A DNA stretch of 64,000 nucleotides from Amycolatopsis thermalba (lineage in GTDB: Bacteria; Actinomycetota; Actinomycetes; Mycobacteriales; Pseudonocardiaceae), in NCBI RefSeq assembly GCF_003385215.1, contig NZ_PQHW01000013.1:1-64000 (forward strand). The letters run 5' to 3'. The notes under the pieces are model-generated. The model ran no database searches, was not told the origin of the DNA, and was given only the letters and a program-made list of their open reading frames with translations. A program made the position numbers and the translations under genes. This document shows positions 16,574 through 25,017 of this stretch, piece after piece (within the stretch, counting starts at the first letter, position 1; each line of letters starts with the position of its first letter).

Positions 16574-17581
16574 GTGCGCCTAGGGGTACTCGACGTCGGG
16601 TCCAACACCGTCCACCTGCTCGTGGTGGACGCGCACCGTGGCGCGCACCCGACGCCGATGCACTCCGAGAAGACCGTGCTGCGGCTGGCCGAGCAGATCA
16701 CCAGGAACAACCACCTACCCAAGCAGGGCGCGCAGGCGCTGGTGGCCGCCATCGAGGAGGCGAAGGTCTCCGCGGCGAAGCTGGGCTGCGAGGAGCTGAT
16801 GGCGTTCGCCACCTCGGCGGTCCGTGAGGCCGACAACAGCTCCGAGGTGCTGCGCAAGGTCGCCGACGAGACCGGTGTCGAGCTGACCGTGCTGTCCGGT
16901 GTTGACGAGGCGCGGTTGACTTTCCTCGCGGTACGCCGGTGGTTCGGCTGGTCGGCCGGTCAGTTGCTGGTGCTCGACATCGGGGGCGGTTCGCTGGAAG
17001 TCGCGATGGGGATCGACGAGGAGCCGGCACTGGCCGAGTCGCTGCCGCTCGGCGCGGGCCGGATCACCCGCACCCGGTTCGCCCACGACCCGCCCACGCG
17101 CTCCGAGCTGGTCTCCACCTCGGCCTGGCTGGAGGACCAGCTCGCGCCGCTGGCGAAGCGGGTGGCGAAGTTCGGTGTCCCGGACCGCGTGGTGGCCACC
17201 TCCAAGACCTTCCGATCCCTGGCCAGGCTGACCGGGGCGGCTCCCTCCGCAGCCGGTCCGCGGGTACGCCGTACCCTGTCCCAGACCGCACTGCGGCAGC
17301 TCATCGCGTTCATCTCCCGGATGGAGGCGGCCGACCTCGCCGAACTGGAAGGGGTCAGCGCGAGCCGCGCGCACCAGCTGGCCGGTGGCGCGCTGGTGGC
17401 GCAGGCCGCGATGCGGGCGCTGTCGCTGGAAGAACTGGAGATCTGTCCCTGGGCGCTGCGAGAGGGCGTCATCCTGCGGCGACTTGATCACTCCAACGGT
17501 GACGAGGCGACTGTTCGGCGCGGCAGAACCACCGGTGACAGCAACCGGCTGGACCTCGGTGAGCTCGATCAGGCACGGTGA
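16574..17581 (+). CDS. Ppx/GppA-family phosphatase
   Basis: 335 residues of the ASKHA fold. LDVGSNTVHLLVVD (6-19) and DIGGGSLE (138-145) are the two phosphate-binding loops, and the ELTVLSGVDEARLT segment carries the catalytic Glu region. The family removes phosphate from polyphosphate ends (Ppx) or from pppGpp (GppA); at 335 residues it is the short actinobacterial form. Sitting directly after senX3-regX3 it probably takes part in phosphate reserve use. TACCGT 8 nt before the GTG suggests a leaderless start. Confidence 0.9.
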   Translation: MRLGVLDVGSNTVHLLVVDAHRGAHPTPMHSEKTVLRLAEQITRNNHLPKQGAQALVAAIEEAKVSAAKLGCEELMAFATSAVREADNSSEVLRKVADETGVELTVLSGVDEARLTFLAVRRWFGWSAGQLLVLDIGGGSLEVAMGIDEEPALAESLPLGAGRITRTRFAHDPPTRSELVSTSAWLEDQLAPLAKRVAKFGVPDRVVATSKTFRSLARLTGAAPSAAGPRVRRTLSQTALRQLIAFISRMEAADLAELEGVSASRAHQLAGGALVAQAAMRALSLEELEICPWALREGVILRRLDHSNGDEATVRRGRTTGDSNRLDLGELDQAR

Positions 17582-17669
17582 AAGGCGGAAGGATGCGTAA
17601 GGCGGTGGTGGGCGTGTGCGGTACACGAGCCCGCGTCTTGTGGCCCTACGCGCTGTTTGGGATGACACG

Positions 17670-19346
17670 ATGAGCCGAGAGAGCCGAGAAGACCGCTCGC
17701 AGAAGACCGTCGCCGAGCTGCTCGCCCTGCACGGCGGGAACATCGAGGGCAGGCGGCGCCGCCGGCGCGCGGCCGACGACGACGCGCCGGAGGAGAACGA
17801 CGGCCCGCGTCGCGCCCAGGACCCGACGGAGACCGGTCCGCAGGCGATCATCGACCGGGTTCGCGCCAACGGCGCGCCTCCCGGGCCCAACGGGGCGCCG
17901 CCGGGACGCAACGGCGGGCGGCGCGCCATGCCCGACTCGCCGGGCAGGCAGGACTCGGGTGGCTTCCGCCGTCCCGAGCCGGGCCCGCCCGCGCCGCCGG
18001 TTCCCCCTGGCCAGCCCGTTCCCCCTGGTCAGCAGAGCTCGGCCGCCATGCCGCGACCGGTCGTGCCGCCGGAGAACCCCGGCCAGCAGAGTTCGGCCGC
18101 CCTGCCGCGGCCGGTGACCCCCGAGCCGCCTGGGCAGCCGGTTCCGCCCGTTTCCCCAGGCCAGCCCGTTCCGCCTGGTCAGCCCATTTCTCCTGGTCAG
18201 CCCATTTCTCCTGGTCAGCAGAGCTCCGCGGCCCTGCCGCGGCCGGTCGCGCCCGACACCGGTGTCCCGCCGCGCCGCGGCCAGCAGGACTCGGGTGGCT
18301 TCGCGCGCCCGAACACCGGCGCGCTGCCGCCTCCGCCGCAGGACTCCATGCCGCTGCGCCGCCCGCATCCGCAGGACTCCGGTTTCGTGCGTCGCCCGCC
18401 CCAGGAGTCGGGTGCGCTGCCGCTGCCGCCGCAGGAGTCCGGCGCGCTGCCGGTGCCGCCCGCGGAGGCCGTGCCGCCGCCGCTGCGCCGCCGTCCGCCC
18501 GGCGAGGAGACCGGCACCGGGCTGGCCGCGCGCCTGGACGGCCTCGACGTGCCGGTCGACCCGGACGCCCCGCCCACCGGGGGCCGTGCCACCGGCACGT
18601 TCCCGCCGCCGCGGCGTCCGCGTCGCGCCCCAGCGCGCGTCTCGCCGCCGCCGGACCCGAGCACCGAGCAGTTCGAGCCGGTCGGCGAGGTCAAGCCGGT
18701 CGACGACCCGGCCCCCGACGCCCCGCCCGCCGGGCTGTCCGCGCCGCCGGCCGGTCTGCAGCGGTGGCGCCGTGGCCGGGAGGAGGCGCCGGCCGAGGAG
18801 GACACCGAGGTCGGCCTCATGCCGCCGGTGCGGGACACGCCGGACGCCGACGAGCCGACCGGGTTCCACGCGCCGCCGCATCTGCCCGGCCGCCCGCCGC
18901 AGGACGACCCCGGCGAGGCACTGGAGGCCACCGGCTTCCACGACCCGTTCGCCGACGATGACGACGACGTGGACGAGTTCGACCCGGCCGGGGAGGCAGC
19001 CGAGCAGCCCTACGACTACGACGACGAGCCCGAGGAGGCCGCCGACGAGCCGGCCCGCGCCAAGAAGCGGGAGCCGGAGCCCTCGCCCGCCAAGCAGTGG
19101 CTGTCGATGGCCGGTCAGCTGGCTGGCGGCGTCGTCGGCGGTGCGGCCGTGTGGCTGGGCTTCAACTGGCTGTGGGGCCAGATTCCGGCCGCCGCGCTGA
19201 TCGCCGCGCTGGTCGTGATCGTCGGGCTGGTGTGGATCGTGCGGCGCATCCGCCGCGCGGACGACATCCAGACCACGGTGCTCGCGGTGCTGGTCGGTCT
19301 CGTGGTGACCGTCTCGCCCGCGGCGTTGTTGCTCTTGTCGAGGTAG
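17670..19346 (+). CDS. Proline-rich membrane protein of unknown function
   Basis: 558 residues, acting in the membrane with a large cytoplasmic part. Residues 1-60 are charged (RRRRRRAADDDAPEE). Residues about 95-270 are Pro/Gln/Gly-rich with short repeats (PGQPVPPGQ, QQSSAALPRPV, PQESGALP). An acidic stretch near 425-460 contains DDDDDVDEFD. Two hydrophobic helices close the protein (about 485-505 and 510-550, MAGQLAGGVVGGAAVWLGFN and IAALVVIVGLVWIV). M. tuberculosis has a membrane protein at the same place after ppx. I cannot assign a function. Start ATG 17670; a longer frame from 17616 exists. Confidence 0.8.
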   Translation: MSRESREDRSQKTVAELLALHGGNIEGRRRRRRAADDDAPEENDGPRRAQDPTETGPQAIIDRVRANGAPPGPNGAPPGRNGGRRAMPDSPGRQDSGGFRRPEPGPPAPPVPPGQPVPPGQQSSAAMPRPVVPPENPGQQSSAALPRPVTPEPPGQPVPPVSPGQPVPPGQPISPGQPISPGQQSSAALPRPVAPDTGVPPRRGQQDSGGFARPNTGALPPPPQDSMPLRRPHPQDSGFVRRPPQESGALPLPPQESGALPVPPAEAVPPPLRRRPPGEETGTGLAARLDGLDVPVDPDAPPTGGRATGTFPPPRRPRRAPARVSPPPDPSTEQFEPVGEVKPVDDPAPDAPPAGLSAPPAGLQRWRRGREEAPAEEDTEVGLMPPVRDTPDADEPTGFHAPPHLPGRPPQDDPGEALEATGFHDPFADDDDDVDEFDPAGEAAEQPYDYDDEPEEAADEPARAKKREPEPSPAKQWLSMAGQLAGGVVGGAAVWLGFNWLWGQIPAAALIAALVVIVGLVWIVRRIRRADDIQTTVLAVLVGLVVTVSPAALLLLSR

Positions 19347-19353
19347 TGCGAGC

Positions 19354-20145
19354 GTGCCGGTACCGATCGGGATGTCCACCGCGTCGGTCTGGCCGCTGCG
19401 GGCCGGCGCCGGTTTCGAGCTGGCCCAGCGGCTGGGTTACGACGGGGTCGAGGTGATGGTCTGGGTCGACCCGCTCAGCCAGGACGTGGCGGCGCTGCGG
19501 CGGCTGTCCCGGCAGACCGGGGTGCCGGTGCTGTCGGTGCACTCGCCGTCGCTGCTCATCACGCAGCGGGTGTGGTCGCCGGACCCGGTCGTGCGGCTGC
19601 GTCGCAGCGTCGAGGCGGCCATCGAGCTGGACGCGCGCACCGTCGTGGTGCACCCGCCGTTCCGGTGGCAACGCCGCTACGGCGACATGTTCGCCGACCT
19701 GGTGGCCGAGCTGGAGGACGAGACCGGGGTCGAGATCGCGGTCGAGAACATGTTCAAGGTCCGCCCGCCGGGCGGCCGCCGCGACGCGCGGGTGTCGGCG
19801 TTCCGGCCGTCGATCGACCCTACGGAAGTCGGGTATCGCCACTACACGCTCGACCTGTCGCACAGCGCCGCGGCCGGCATGGACGCGATGGCGCTGGCCG
19901 AGCGGATGGGCAGCGGCCTGACGCACGTGCACCTCGCGGACGGGACGGGTGTCCCGAAGGACGAGCACCTGGTCCCGGGCCGGGGCAACCAGCCGTGCGC
20001 GGAGCTGCTGGAGAAGCTGGTCGCGAGCTCGTTCACCGGTCAGGTGGTTCTGGAGGTCAACACGCGGCGCGCGGCGAGCGCCGTGGACCGGGCCCGCGAT
20101 CTGGCCGAGGCGCTGCTGTTCGCCCGCTTCCACCTCGGTCAGTGA
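19354..20145 (+). CDS. Sugar phosphate isomerase/epimerase family protein
   Basis: 263 residues, AP-endonuclease-2/xylose-isomerase-like TIM barrel (IolE/Hyi relatives). Metal-binding acidic and His residues fall in the expected order: EVMVWVDPL, VLSVHSPSLL, VVVHPPFRWQ, EIAVENMFKV, YTLDLSHSAAAG, HVHLADG and VVLEVNTR. The true substrate is not known for this conserved actinobacterial ortholog group. Starts at GTG only 7 nt after the proline-rich membrane protein, so the two are in one operon with ppx. Confidence 0.85.
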   Translation: MPVPIGMSTASVWPLRAGAGFELAQRLGYDGVEVMVWVDPLSQDVAALRRLSRQTGVPVLSVHSPSLLITQRVWSPDPVVRLRRSVEAAIELDARTVVVHPPFRWQRRYGDMFADLVAELEDETGVEIAVENMFKVRPPGGRRDARVSAFRPSIDPTEVGYRHYTLDLSHSAAAGMDAMALAERMGSGLTHVHLADGTGVPKDEHLVPGRGNQPCAELLEKLVASSFTGQVVLEVNTRRAASAVDRARDLAEALLFARFHLGQ

Positions 20146-20228
20146 GTCGTATTACAAGATCAACTTCTCCGGGTGGGTGGCGGCCCGGATCGTGGGCTTC
20201 CGATAGATGAACACGTAAAGTTCCCGCT

Positions 20229-21155
20229 GTGAACCCGCTGCGCTCGCTGATCCTCGCCGCCGCCGGAAGCGAGGTGGTCCGCCACCTCGTGGCGACAACC
20301 CCGGGAACCTCCGGAGTGGTCGAGCGGTTCGTCGCCGGGAACACGGTCGCCGAAGCGGTGACGCGTGTGGGCCGTCTGGTCGACGACCGGTTGTGGGTGA
20401 CGCTGGACTACCTCGGCGAGGACGTCACCGAGCCCGCGCAGGCCGAGCAGACGGTCCAGACCTACCTGGCGCTGCTGGACCGGCTCTACGCCGAGGGCCT
20501 GGCCGCGCGGGTCGAGGTCAGCGTCAAGCTGTCCGCGCTGGGCTTGCGGCTGGACGAGCGGCTCGCGCTGGACAACGCCTACCGGGTGTGCGCGGGGGCC
20601 GAGCAGTGCGGCACCACGGTGACGCTCGACATGGAGGACCACACCACCACCGACGCGACGCTGCGCGTGCTCGGCGAGCTGCGCCGCACCTGGCCGTGGG
20701 TGGGCGGGGTGCTGCAGGCGTACCTGCGCCGCACCGAGGACGACGTGCGGGCGCTGGCGGTGCCGGACTCGCGGGTCCGGCTGTGCAAGGGGGCCTACGC
20801 CGAGCCGGACGAGGTGGCGTTCTCGCGGGCGCACGAGGTCGACCTCAGTTATGTCCGTTGTGCGAACTTGCTGCTGTCCGGTGACGGTTACCCCATGTTC
20901 GCCACGCATGACCCGCGGTTGATCGCGATCCTGGCCGAGCGCGCCCGCTGGTACGGCCGCAAGCAGGGCAGCTACGAGTACCAGATGCTCTACGGGGTCC
21001 GTCCGGACGAGCAGCGGCGCCTGGCCGGTGAGGGGGAGACGGTGCGCGTGTACGTGCCGTTCGGGGAGCACTGGTACCCCTACCTGATGCGGCGGCTCGC
21101 CGAGCGGCCCGCCAACCTGCTGTTCTTCCTGCGCGCGTTGGTCAGCCGTTCGTGA
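20229..21155 (+). CDS. Proline dehydrogenase
   Basis: 308 residues, monofunctional FAD-dependent proline dehydrogenase (PutB type). Oxidises proline to pyrroline-5-carboxylate at the membrane and feeds electrons to quinones. Motifs: VSVKLSALGL, LDMEDHTTTD, GGVLQAYLRRTEDD, RLCKGAYAE, FATHDPRLI, YEYQMLYGVR and VYVPFGEHWYPYLMRRLAERPAN (here in two parts); the paired Arg of RRLAER bind the proline carboxylate. GTG start; TAAAGT lies 7 nt upstream, so leaderless initiation is likely. Stop overlaps the thioesterase GTG (GTGA). Confidence 0.95.
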   Translation: MNPLRSLILAAAGSEVVRHLVATTPGTSGVVERFVAGNTVAEAVTRVGRLVDDRLWVTLDYLGEDVTEPAQAEQTVQTYLALLDRLYAEGLAARVEVSVKLSALGLRLDERLALDNAYRVCAGAEQCGTTVTLDMEDHTTTDATLRVLGELRRTWPWVGGVLQAYLRRTEDDVRALAVPDSRVRLCKGAYAEPDEVAFSRAHEVDLSYVRCANLLLSGDGYPMFATHDPRLIAILAERARWYGRKQGSYEYQMLYGVRPDEQRRLAGEGETVRVYVPFGEHWYPYLMRRLAERPANLLFFLRALVSRS

Positions 21156-21979
21156 GCGCGGCAGAGGTTCCGGACCCGGCGTCCTTCGAGGCCGCGTGCG
21201 CGGTCCGGTCGCTGGGCGACGGCACGCTGACGGCCGATCTGCGGCACGAGTGGTCCATCGGCGGCCACCCGCACGGGGGATTCCTGATCGCGTTGATGGC
21301 TCGCGCGGCGCTGGCGGTGCTGTCCGAGCGGGGCGAGCCGTCGACGGATCCGCTGGCGGTGAGCGCGGAGTTCCTGCGGCCGCCCGCGATCGGCCCGGCG
21401 CTGCTGCGGACGGACATCCGGAAGGTCGGCCGCCGCGCGACGGTCGTCGCGGTGCGGCTGGAGCAGCGCGGGCGCAGCTGCGTCGAGGCGACGGTCACCA
21501 CCGGACGGCTGCCGGTGCGGCGGGCGGACTGGGCGGACCTGCCGCAGATGCCGGTCGAACCGCCGCCGCGGGCGATCCACCTGGCCGGGGAGACGTCGGA
21601 GGGCGTGTTCAACCTGGCGAAGGGCTGCGACGTGCGCATCGACCCCGCGACGGCCGGGTACCTGGCCGGCCGCAACGGTGATCCGCCGCGGCTGCGGCTG
21701 TGGGTCAAGCCGCGCTACTCGGTGCCGGACGCGTACTTCGCGCTGCTCGCGGGCGACATCAACCCGCCGGTGGTGTTCAACCTGGGCCGGCTGGGCTGGG
21801 CGCCGACGGCCCAGCTGACGGCGCTGGTGCGCGCCCGCCCGGCCCCCGGATGGCTCCGCGTGCAGGTCGACTGCCGCACGGTGCAGGAGGCGTGGTTCGA
21901 CTCGGACGCGACGGTGATCGACTCCGCCGGACGGCTGGTCTGCCAGGCGCGGCAACTGGCCCTGGCCCCGGCGCCCTGA
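21152..21979 (+). CDS. Acyl-CoA thioesterase family protein
   Basis: 275 residues with a double hot-dog fold, as in TesB-like acyl-CoA thioesterases. The first half contains SIGGHPHGGFLIALMARAAL (hot-dog helix) and the second repeat follows YFALLAGDINPPVVFN and VDCRTVQEAWFDSDATV; the last segment, with its Asp/Gln, is where TesB enzymes keep catalytic residues. Hydrolyses an unknown acyl-CoA. Translationally coupled to proline dehydrogenase by GTGA, an unexplained pairing. Confidence 0.8.
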   Translation: MSAAEVPDPASFEAACAVRSLGDGTLTADLRHEWSIGGHPHGGFLIALMARAALAVLSERGEPSTDPLAVSAEFLRPPAIGPALLRTDIRKVGRRATVVAVRLEQRGRSCVEATVTTGRLPVRRADWADLPQMPVEPPPRAIHLAGETSEGVFNLAKGCDVRIDPATAGYLAGRNGDPPRLRLWVKPRYSVPDAYFALLAGDINPPVVFNLGRLGWAPTAQLTALVRARPAPGWLRVQVDCRTVQEAWFDSDATVIDSAGRLVCQARQLALAPAP

Positions 21980-22021
21980 CGGGTACGCGTGCGGTAGCTG
22001 CGGTGTGGCGGTGCGCTCGCC

Positions 22022-22169
22022 GGGCGGCGTTGCCTGGTGGGTGCTTCTGGCGCCGGGTGGTCGCTGGGGTGGGCTCGCGCTGGCGGTGGTGCGCGCGGCG
22101 GGCGGCGTTGCCTGGTGGGTGCTTCTGGCGCCGGGTGGTCGCTGGGGTGGGCTCGCGCTGGCGGTGGTG
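22022..22169. repeat. 78-bp tandem duplication in the gap before proC
   Basis: 22022-22099 is followed by a second copy that is identical for 70 nt (22100-22169). Because 78 is a multiple of three, plus-strand frame reading gives two copies of a hydrophobic 26-residue unit with VAWWVLLAPGGRWGG. The surrounding 21980-22333 shows no ribosome site or other gene; I regard it as an intergenic repeat tract. Confidence 0.75.
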
Positions 22170-22333
22170 GGCGGGCGGCTCTTCGAGCTGGTGTCCTGAG
22201 GGGCGCGTGCGGTGGGCGCCGCGTGGCGGTGCGCTCGCCAGCGGCGCTGTGTGGCGCCTCCCGCGCCGTGCTGCGCCGCCGCTGAGCGGCCCCTGGCACC
22301 GGCGCCCTGAGCGGCCTTTGGCACGCTGGTGCC

Positions 22334-23140
22334 ATGACGGTTATCGCGGTTCTCGGGGCGGGGAAGATCGGTGAGGCGCTGCTGGCGGGCCTGCTGCAGG
22401 GCGGTCGCGGCGCGGAGGAGTTGCTGTTCACCGAACGCCACCCGGAGCGCGCCGCCGAGCTGACCGCCCGCTACGGTATCGCCGGGGTCGAGGTCACCGA
22501 GGCCGCCAAGCGCGCCGACGTGCTCGTCGTCGCCGTGAAGCCGCAGGACATCGAGCCCGTCCTGACCGAGCTGGCGCCGCTCGTCGGGCCGAACTCGCTG
22601 GTCGTGTCGCTGTGCGCGGGCCTGCCCACCAGCCTCTACGAGCGCCGGCTGCCGGACGGCGTGCCGGTCGTACGGGTCATGCCGAACACCCCGATGGTCG
22701 TCGGCGAGGCGATGAGCGCCGTGTCGCCCGGCAAGCACGCCACCCCCGAGCACGTCGCGCTGGTGACGGAGATGCTCGCCACCGTCGGCCAGGTCGTCGA
22801 GGTCCCCGAAGCGCAGCAGGACGCCGTCACCGCGCTGTCCGGATCCGGCCCCGCCTACTTCTTCTACCTGGTCGAGGCCATGATCGACGCCGGCATCCTG
22901 CTCGGCCTGCCCCGCGCGGTGGCGGAGAAGCTGATCATCCAGTCCGCCGTGGGCGCCGCGAAGATGCTCGCCGAGACCGACGAGCACCCGGTGATCCTGC
23001 GGGAGGCCGTCACGTCCCCGGCCGGCACCACCATCAACGCGATCCGCGAACTGGAGAAGCACGGCGTCCGCGCCGCGCTGCTGGCCGCCATCGAAGCGGC
23101 GCGGGACCGGTCCGTGGAACTCGGCAAAGCCCACGAATGA
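22334..23140 (+). CDS. proC: Pyrroline-5-carboxylate reductase
   Basis: 268 residues. Reduces pyrroline-5-carboxylate to proline with NAD(P)H, the last step of proline synthesis. N-terminal Rossmann motif VLGAGKIGEALL (5-16), VVAVKPQDI, VRVMPNTPMVVGEAM and the C-terminal dimer/active-site signature starting TSPAGTTINAIRELEKHGVR (around residues 231-250). The ATG lies 6 nt after CACGCT, which could be a leaderless -10. Its neighbour, two genes upstream, encodes the opposing catabolic enzyme. Confidence 0.96.
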   Translation: MTVIAVLGAGKIGEALLAGLLQGGRGAEELLFTERHPERAAELTARYGIAGVEVTEAAKRADVLVVAVKPQDIEPVLTELAPLVGPNSLVVSLCAGLPTSLYERRLPDGVPVVRVMPNTPMVVGEAMSAVSPGKHATPEHVALVTEMLATVGQVVEVPEAQQDAVTALSGSGPAYFFYLVEAMIDAGILLGLPRAVAEKLIIQSAVGAAKMLAETDEHPVILREAVTSPAGTTINAIRELEKHGVRAALLAAIEAARDRSVELGKAHE

Positions 23141-23328
23141 GCCCCGCGCACCGGCCCTGACTAGGCCGAACGGGCGCCGCCGACCGGGCTCTTTCGCGGG
23201 AAAGTACCCGCCGGGCGTCGCATTGGCCCCAGGTGTCCCGCTACCCTCAAGGGTGAAGCACGTGCGTGTCGGTACCGCCCGGTGGGGAAGCCGAGCGGCA
23301 CGACACGTGTCGAAGGGCACGGTGACGT

Positions 23329-23541
23329 ATGCCGTCGAACAACAAGGACGTGCCCGCTGTCGGGCAGGTCCAGTTCCTGACGGTCGCCGAGGTGGCCGCG
23401 CTGATGCGCGTCTCCAAGATGACCGTCTACCGGCTCGTGCACTCGGGCGAGCTACCGGCCGTTCGCGTCGGCAAGTCGTTCCGGGTGCCCGAGAAGGCCG
23501 TCCACCAGTATTTGGAGAACGCCTACTTCGATGTGGGTTAG
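23329..23541 (+). CDS. Excisionase-like helix-turn-helix protein
   Basis: 70 residues, a single MerR-type/BldC-like HTH domain: LTVAEVAALMRVSKMTVYRL forms the HTH and HSGELPAVRVGKSFRVPEKA the wing. Despite the excisionase name it is a conserved chromosomal regulator next to proC in actinobacteria. Its sequence is related to, but clearly different from, BldC encoded at 51026-51235. ATG with a weak GTGACGT context. A 24-nt perfect palindrome follows its stop. Confidence 0.85.
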   Translation: MPSNNKDVPAVGQVQFLTVAEVAALMRVSKMTVYRLVHSGELPAVRVGKSFRVPEKAVHQYLENAYFDVG

Positions 23542-23546
23542 GCCGG

Positions 23547-23570
23547 GGGCCCGCGCCGCGGCGCGGGCCC
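23547..23570. terminator. Perfect 24-nt palindrome between HTH gene and bS22
   Basis: GGGCCCGCGCCG is followed at once by its reverse complement CGGCGCGGGCCC. It begins 5 nt after the HTH stop and lies 100 nt before bS22. There is no T-run, so it may be an attenuator, an RNA-processing hairpin or a protein site rather than a classic terminator. Confidence 0.6.
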
Positions 23571-23669
23571 GCCCGGTAACCTTAAGGGCCGCTCGTGCCT
23601 GTAGCGCTTCAACTCTTTGGACGTTGCGCTGGGCAGCGTGTGAAGCAGACGAAACGTGAAGGAGCACCC

Positions 23670-23771
23670 GTGGGCTCGGTGATCAAAAAGCGCCGCAAGC
23701 GCATGTCCAAGAAGAAGCACCGCAAGCTGCTGCGCCGGACGCGGATGCAGCGTCGCAAGCAGGGCAAGTAA
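23670..23771 (+). CDS. 30S ribosomal protein bS22 (33 residues)
   Basis: A very short basic protein, 33 residues: GTG start, opening [20 protein letters not shown] and ending in RMQRRKQGK. This is the actinobacterial AURKAIP1/COX24-domain protein, identified in mycobacterial ribosome structures as bS22 of the small subunit near the decoding region. AAGGAG at 23659-23664 gives an ideal ribosome site 5 nt before GTG. Its place after proC and the small HTH gene agrees with the mycobacterial and Streptomyces order I know. A strong terminator follows, so it ends its own transcript. Confidence 0.93.
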   Translation: MGSVIKKRRKRMSKKKHRKLLRRTRMQRRKQGK

Positions 23772-23793
23772 GCCCTGCGCGAACGCCTCTTCA

Positions 23794-23833
23794 CGCGGCC
23801 CGTCCAGATCCTGGACGGGCCGCGCGCTTTTTC
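23794..23833 (+). terminator. Strong rho-independent terminator after bS22
   Basis: CGCGGCCCGTCCAG (23794-23807), loop ATC, CTGGACGGGCCGCG (23811-23824), a perfect 14-bp stem followed by CGCTTTTTCC with five T. Confidence 0.9.
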
Positions 23834-23963
23834 CGCGGCGATCAGTGACCAAAGTCCCTGACCTGGGTTAACAGCGTGTTAGGCCTCCTGACTCCGGCCG
23901 AGGTCCGGGGTAGCATCGGCCACTGCCGCGAACACCACATCCACACCCTTGTCAGGGGGTTTC

Positions 23964-24989
23964 ATGGCGTCCAACGTCGTGCTGGTCACCGGGGTCGGCG
24001 GCGAACTCGGAGGCAGGCTGCTGGTACGGCTGGGCAACAACCCGGACCTCGAGCGGGTCATCGGCGTCGACACCGCGCCACCGCCCAGGACGGTCCTCCG
24101 ACGCCTGGGCCACGCCGAGTTCGTGCGGGCCGACATCCGCAACCCGCTGATCGCCAAGGTCATCGACTCCGCCGGCGTCGACACGGTCGTGCACTGCTCG
24201 ACCACCGTGCACCCGGCCGGCCCCGCCCGCCGCACGGCGATCAAGGAAGTCAACGTCATCGGCACCATGCGCCTGCTCGCCGCCTGCCAGCGCTCGCCCC
24301 GGGTGCGCAAGCTCGTCGTGAAGTCCACCGCCGCGGTCTACGGCGCGGGGGCGCGCTCGCCCGCCGTCTTCACCGAGGACTCCGAGCTGATCCCGGCCTC
24401 GTCCAGCGGCTACGCCAAGGACGCCGTCGAGATGGAGGGCTACGTGCGCGGCCTGGCCCGCCGCAGGCCCGACCTCACCATCACCACCACCCGGTTCACC
24501 AACGTCATCGGGCCGGACGTGGACACCGTGCTGGCCCGCTACTTCGCGCTCCCGGTCGTGCCGACGGTGCTCGGCTTCGACGCGCGGCTGCAGCTGCTCC
24601 ACTCGTCGGACGCGCTGGCGATCCTGGAGAAGGCGACCCTGGAGGACAAGCCGGGCGTGTTCAACGCCGGCGGGGACGGGGTACTCACCTTGTCGCAAGC
24701 GATCCGGCGAGCGGGCCGGGTCGAGCTGCCGGTGCCGCGGACCATGATCGGCACGGTGGGCAGCATGTTGCGTGGCGCGAGGGTCGACTTCTCGCCGGAC
24801 CAGGTGCGCCTGCTGAACTACGGGCGGGTCGTCGACACCACCCGGCTGGTCGCGGTCTTCGGGTACCGGCCGCGGTGGTCCAGCGAGGCGGCCTTCGACG
24901 ACTACGTCACCGGGCGCGGGTTGCGGCCCGTGCTGGATGGTGAGCAGCTGGCCGGAGCGGTCGGCAAGGTGCTGGCGGCAGTCCGATGA
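23964..24989 (+). CDS. NAD-dependent epimerase/dehydratase family protein
   Basis: 341 residues, extended SDR. TGVGGELGGRL (about 9-19) binds NAD. A Ser/Thr (VVKSTAAVYG) and a Tyr-X3-Lys (GYAKDAVEM) supply the active site. The family acts on nucleotide-sugar substrates (UDP-glucose 4-epimerase type), but the sequence is divergent and the substrate is uncertain; it corresponds by position to M. tuberculosis galE2. Start ATG 23964 with AGGGGG upstream. It begins the pair with the acyltransferase at 25018. Confidence 0.85.
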   Translation: MASNVVLVTGVGGELGGRLLVRLGNNPDLERVIGVDTAPPPRTVLRRLGHAEFVRADIRNPLIAKVIDSAGVDTVVHCSTTVHPAGPARRTAIKEVNVIGTMRLLAACQRSPRVRKLVVKSTAAVYGAGARSPAVFTEDSELIPASSSGYAKDAVEMEGYVRGLARRRPDLTITTTRFTNVIGPDVDTVLARYFALPVVPTVLGFDARLQLLHSSDALAILEKATLEDKPGVFNAGGDGVLTLSQAIRRAGRVELPVPRTMIGTVGSMLRGARVDFSPDQVRLLNYGRVVDTTRLVAVFGYRPRWSSEAAFDDYVTGRGLRPVLDGEQLAGAVGKVLAAVR

Positions 24990-25017
24990 CCAGAGAGAGG
25001 AAAGCGGGGCAAGACAA

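Noticed and set aside
23329-23541. Phage excisionase indicating an integrated element
   Set aside because: No integrase, attachment repeats or phage genes nearby, and the gene sits in conserved order beside proC and bS22.
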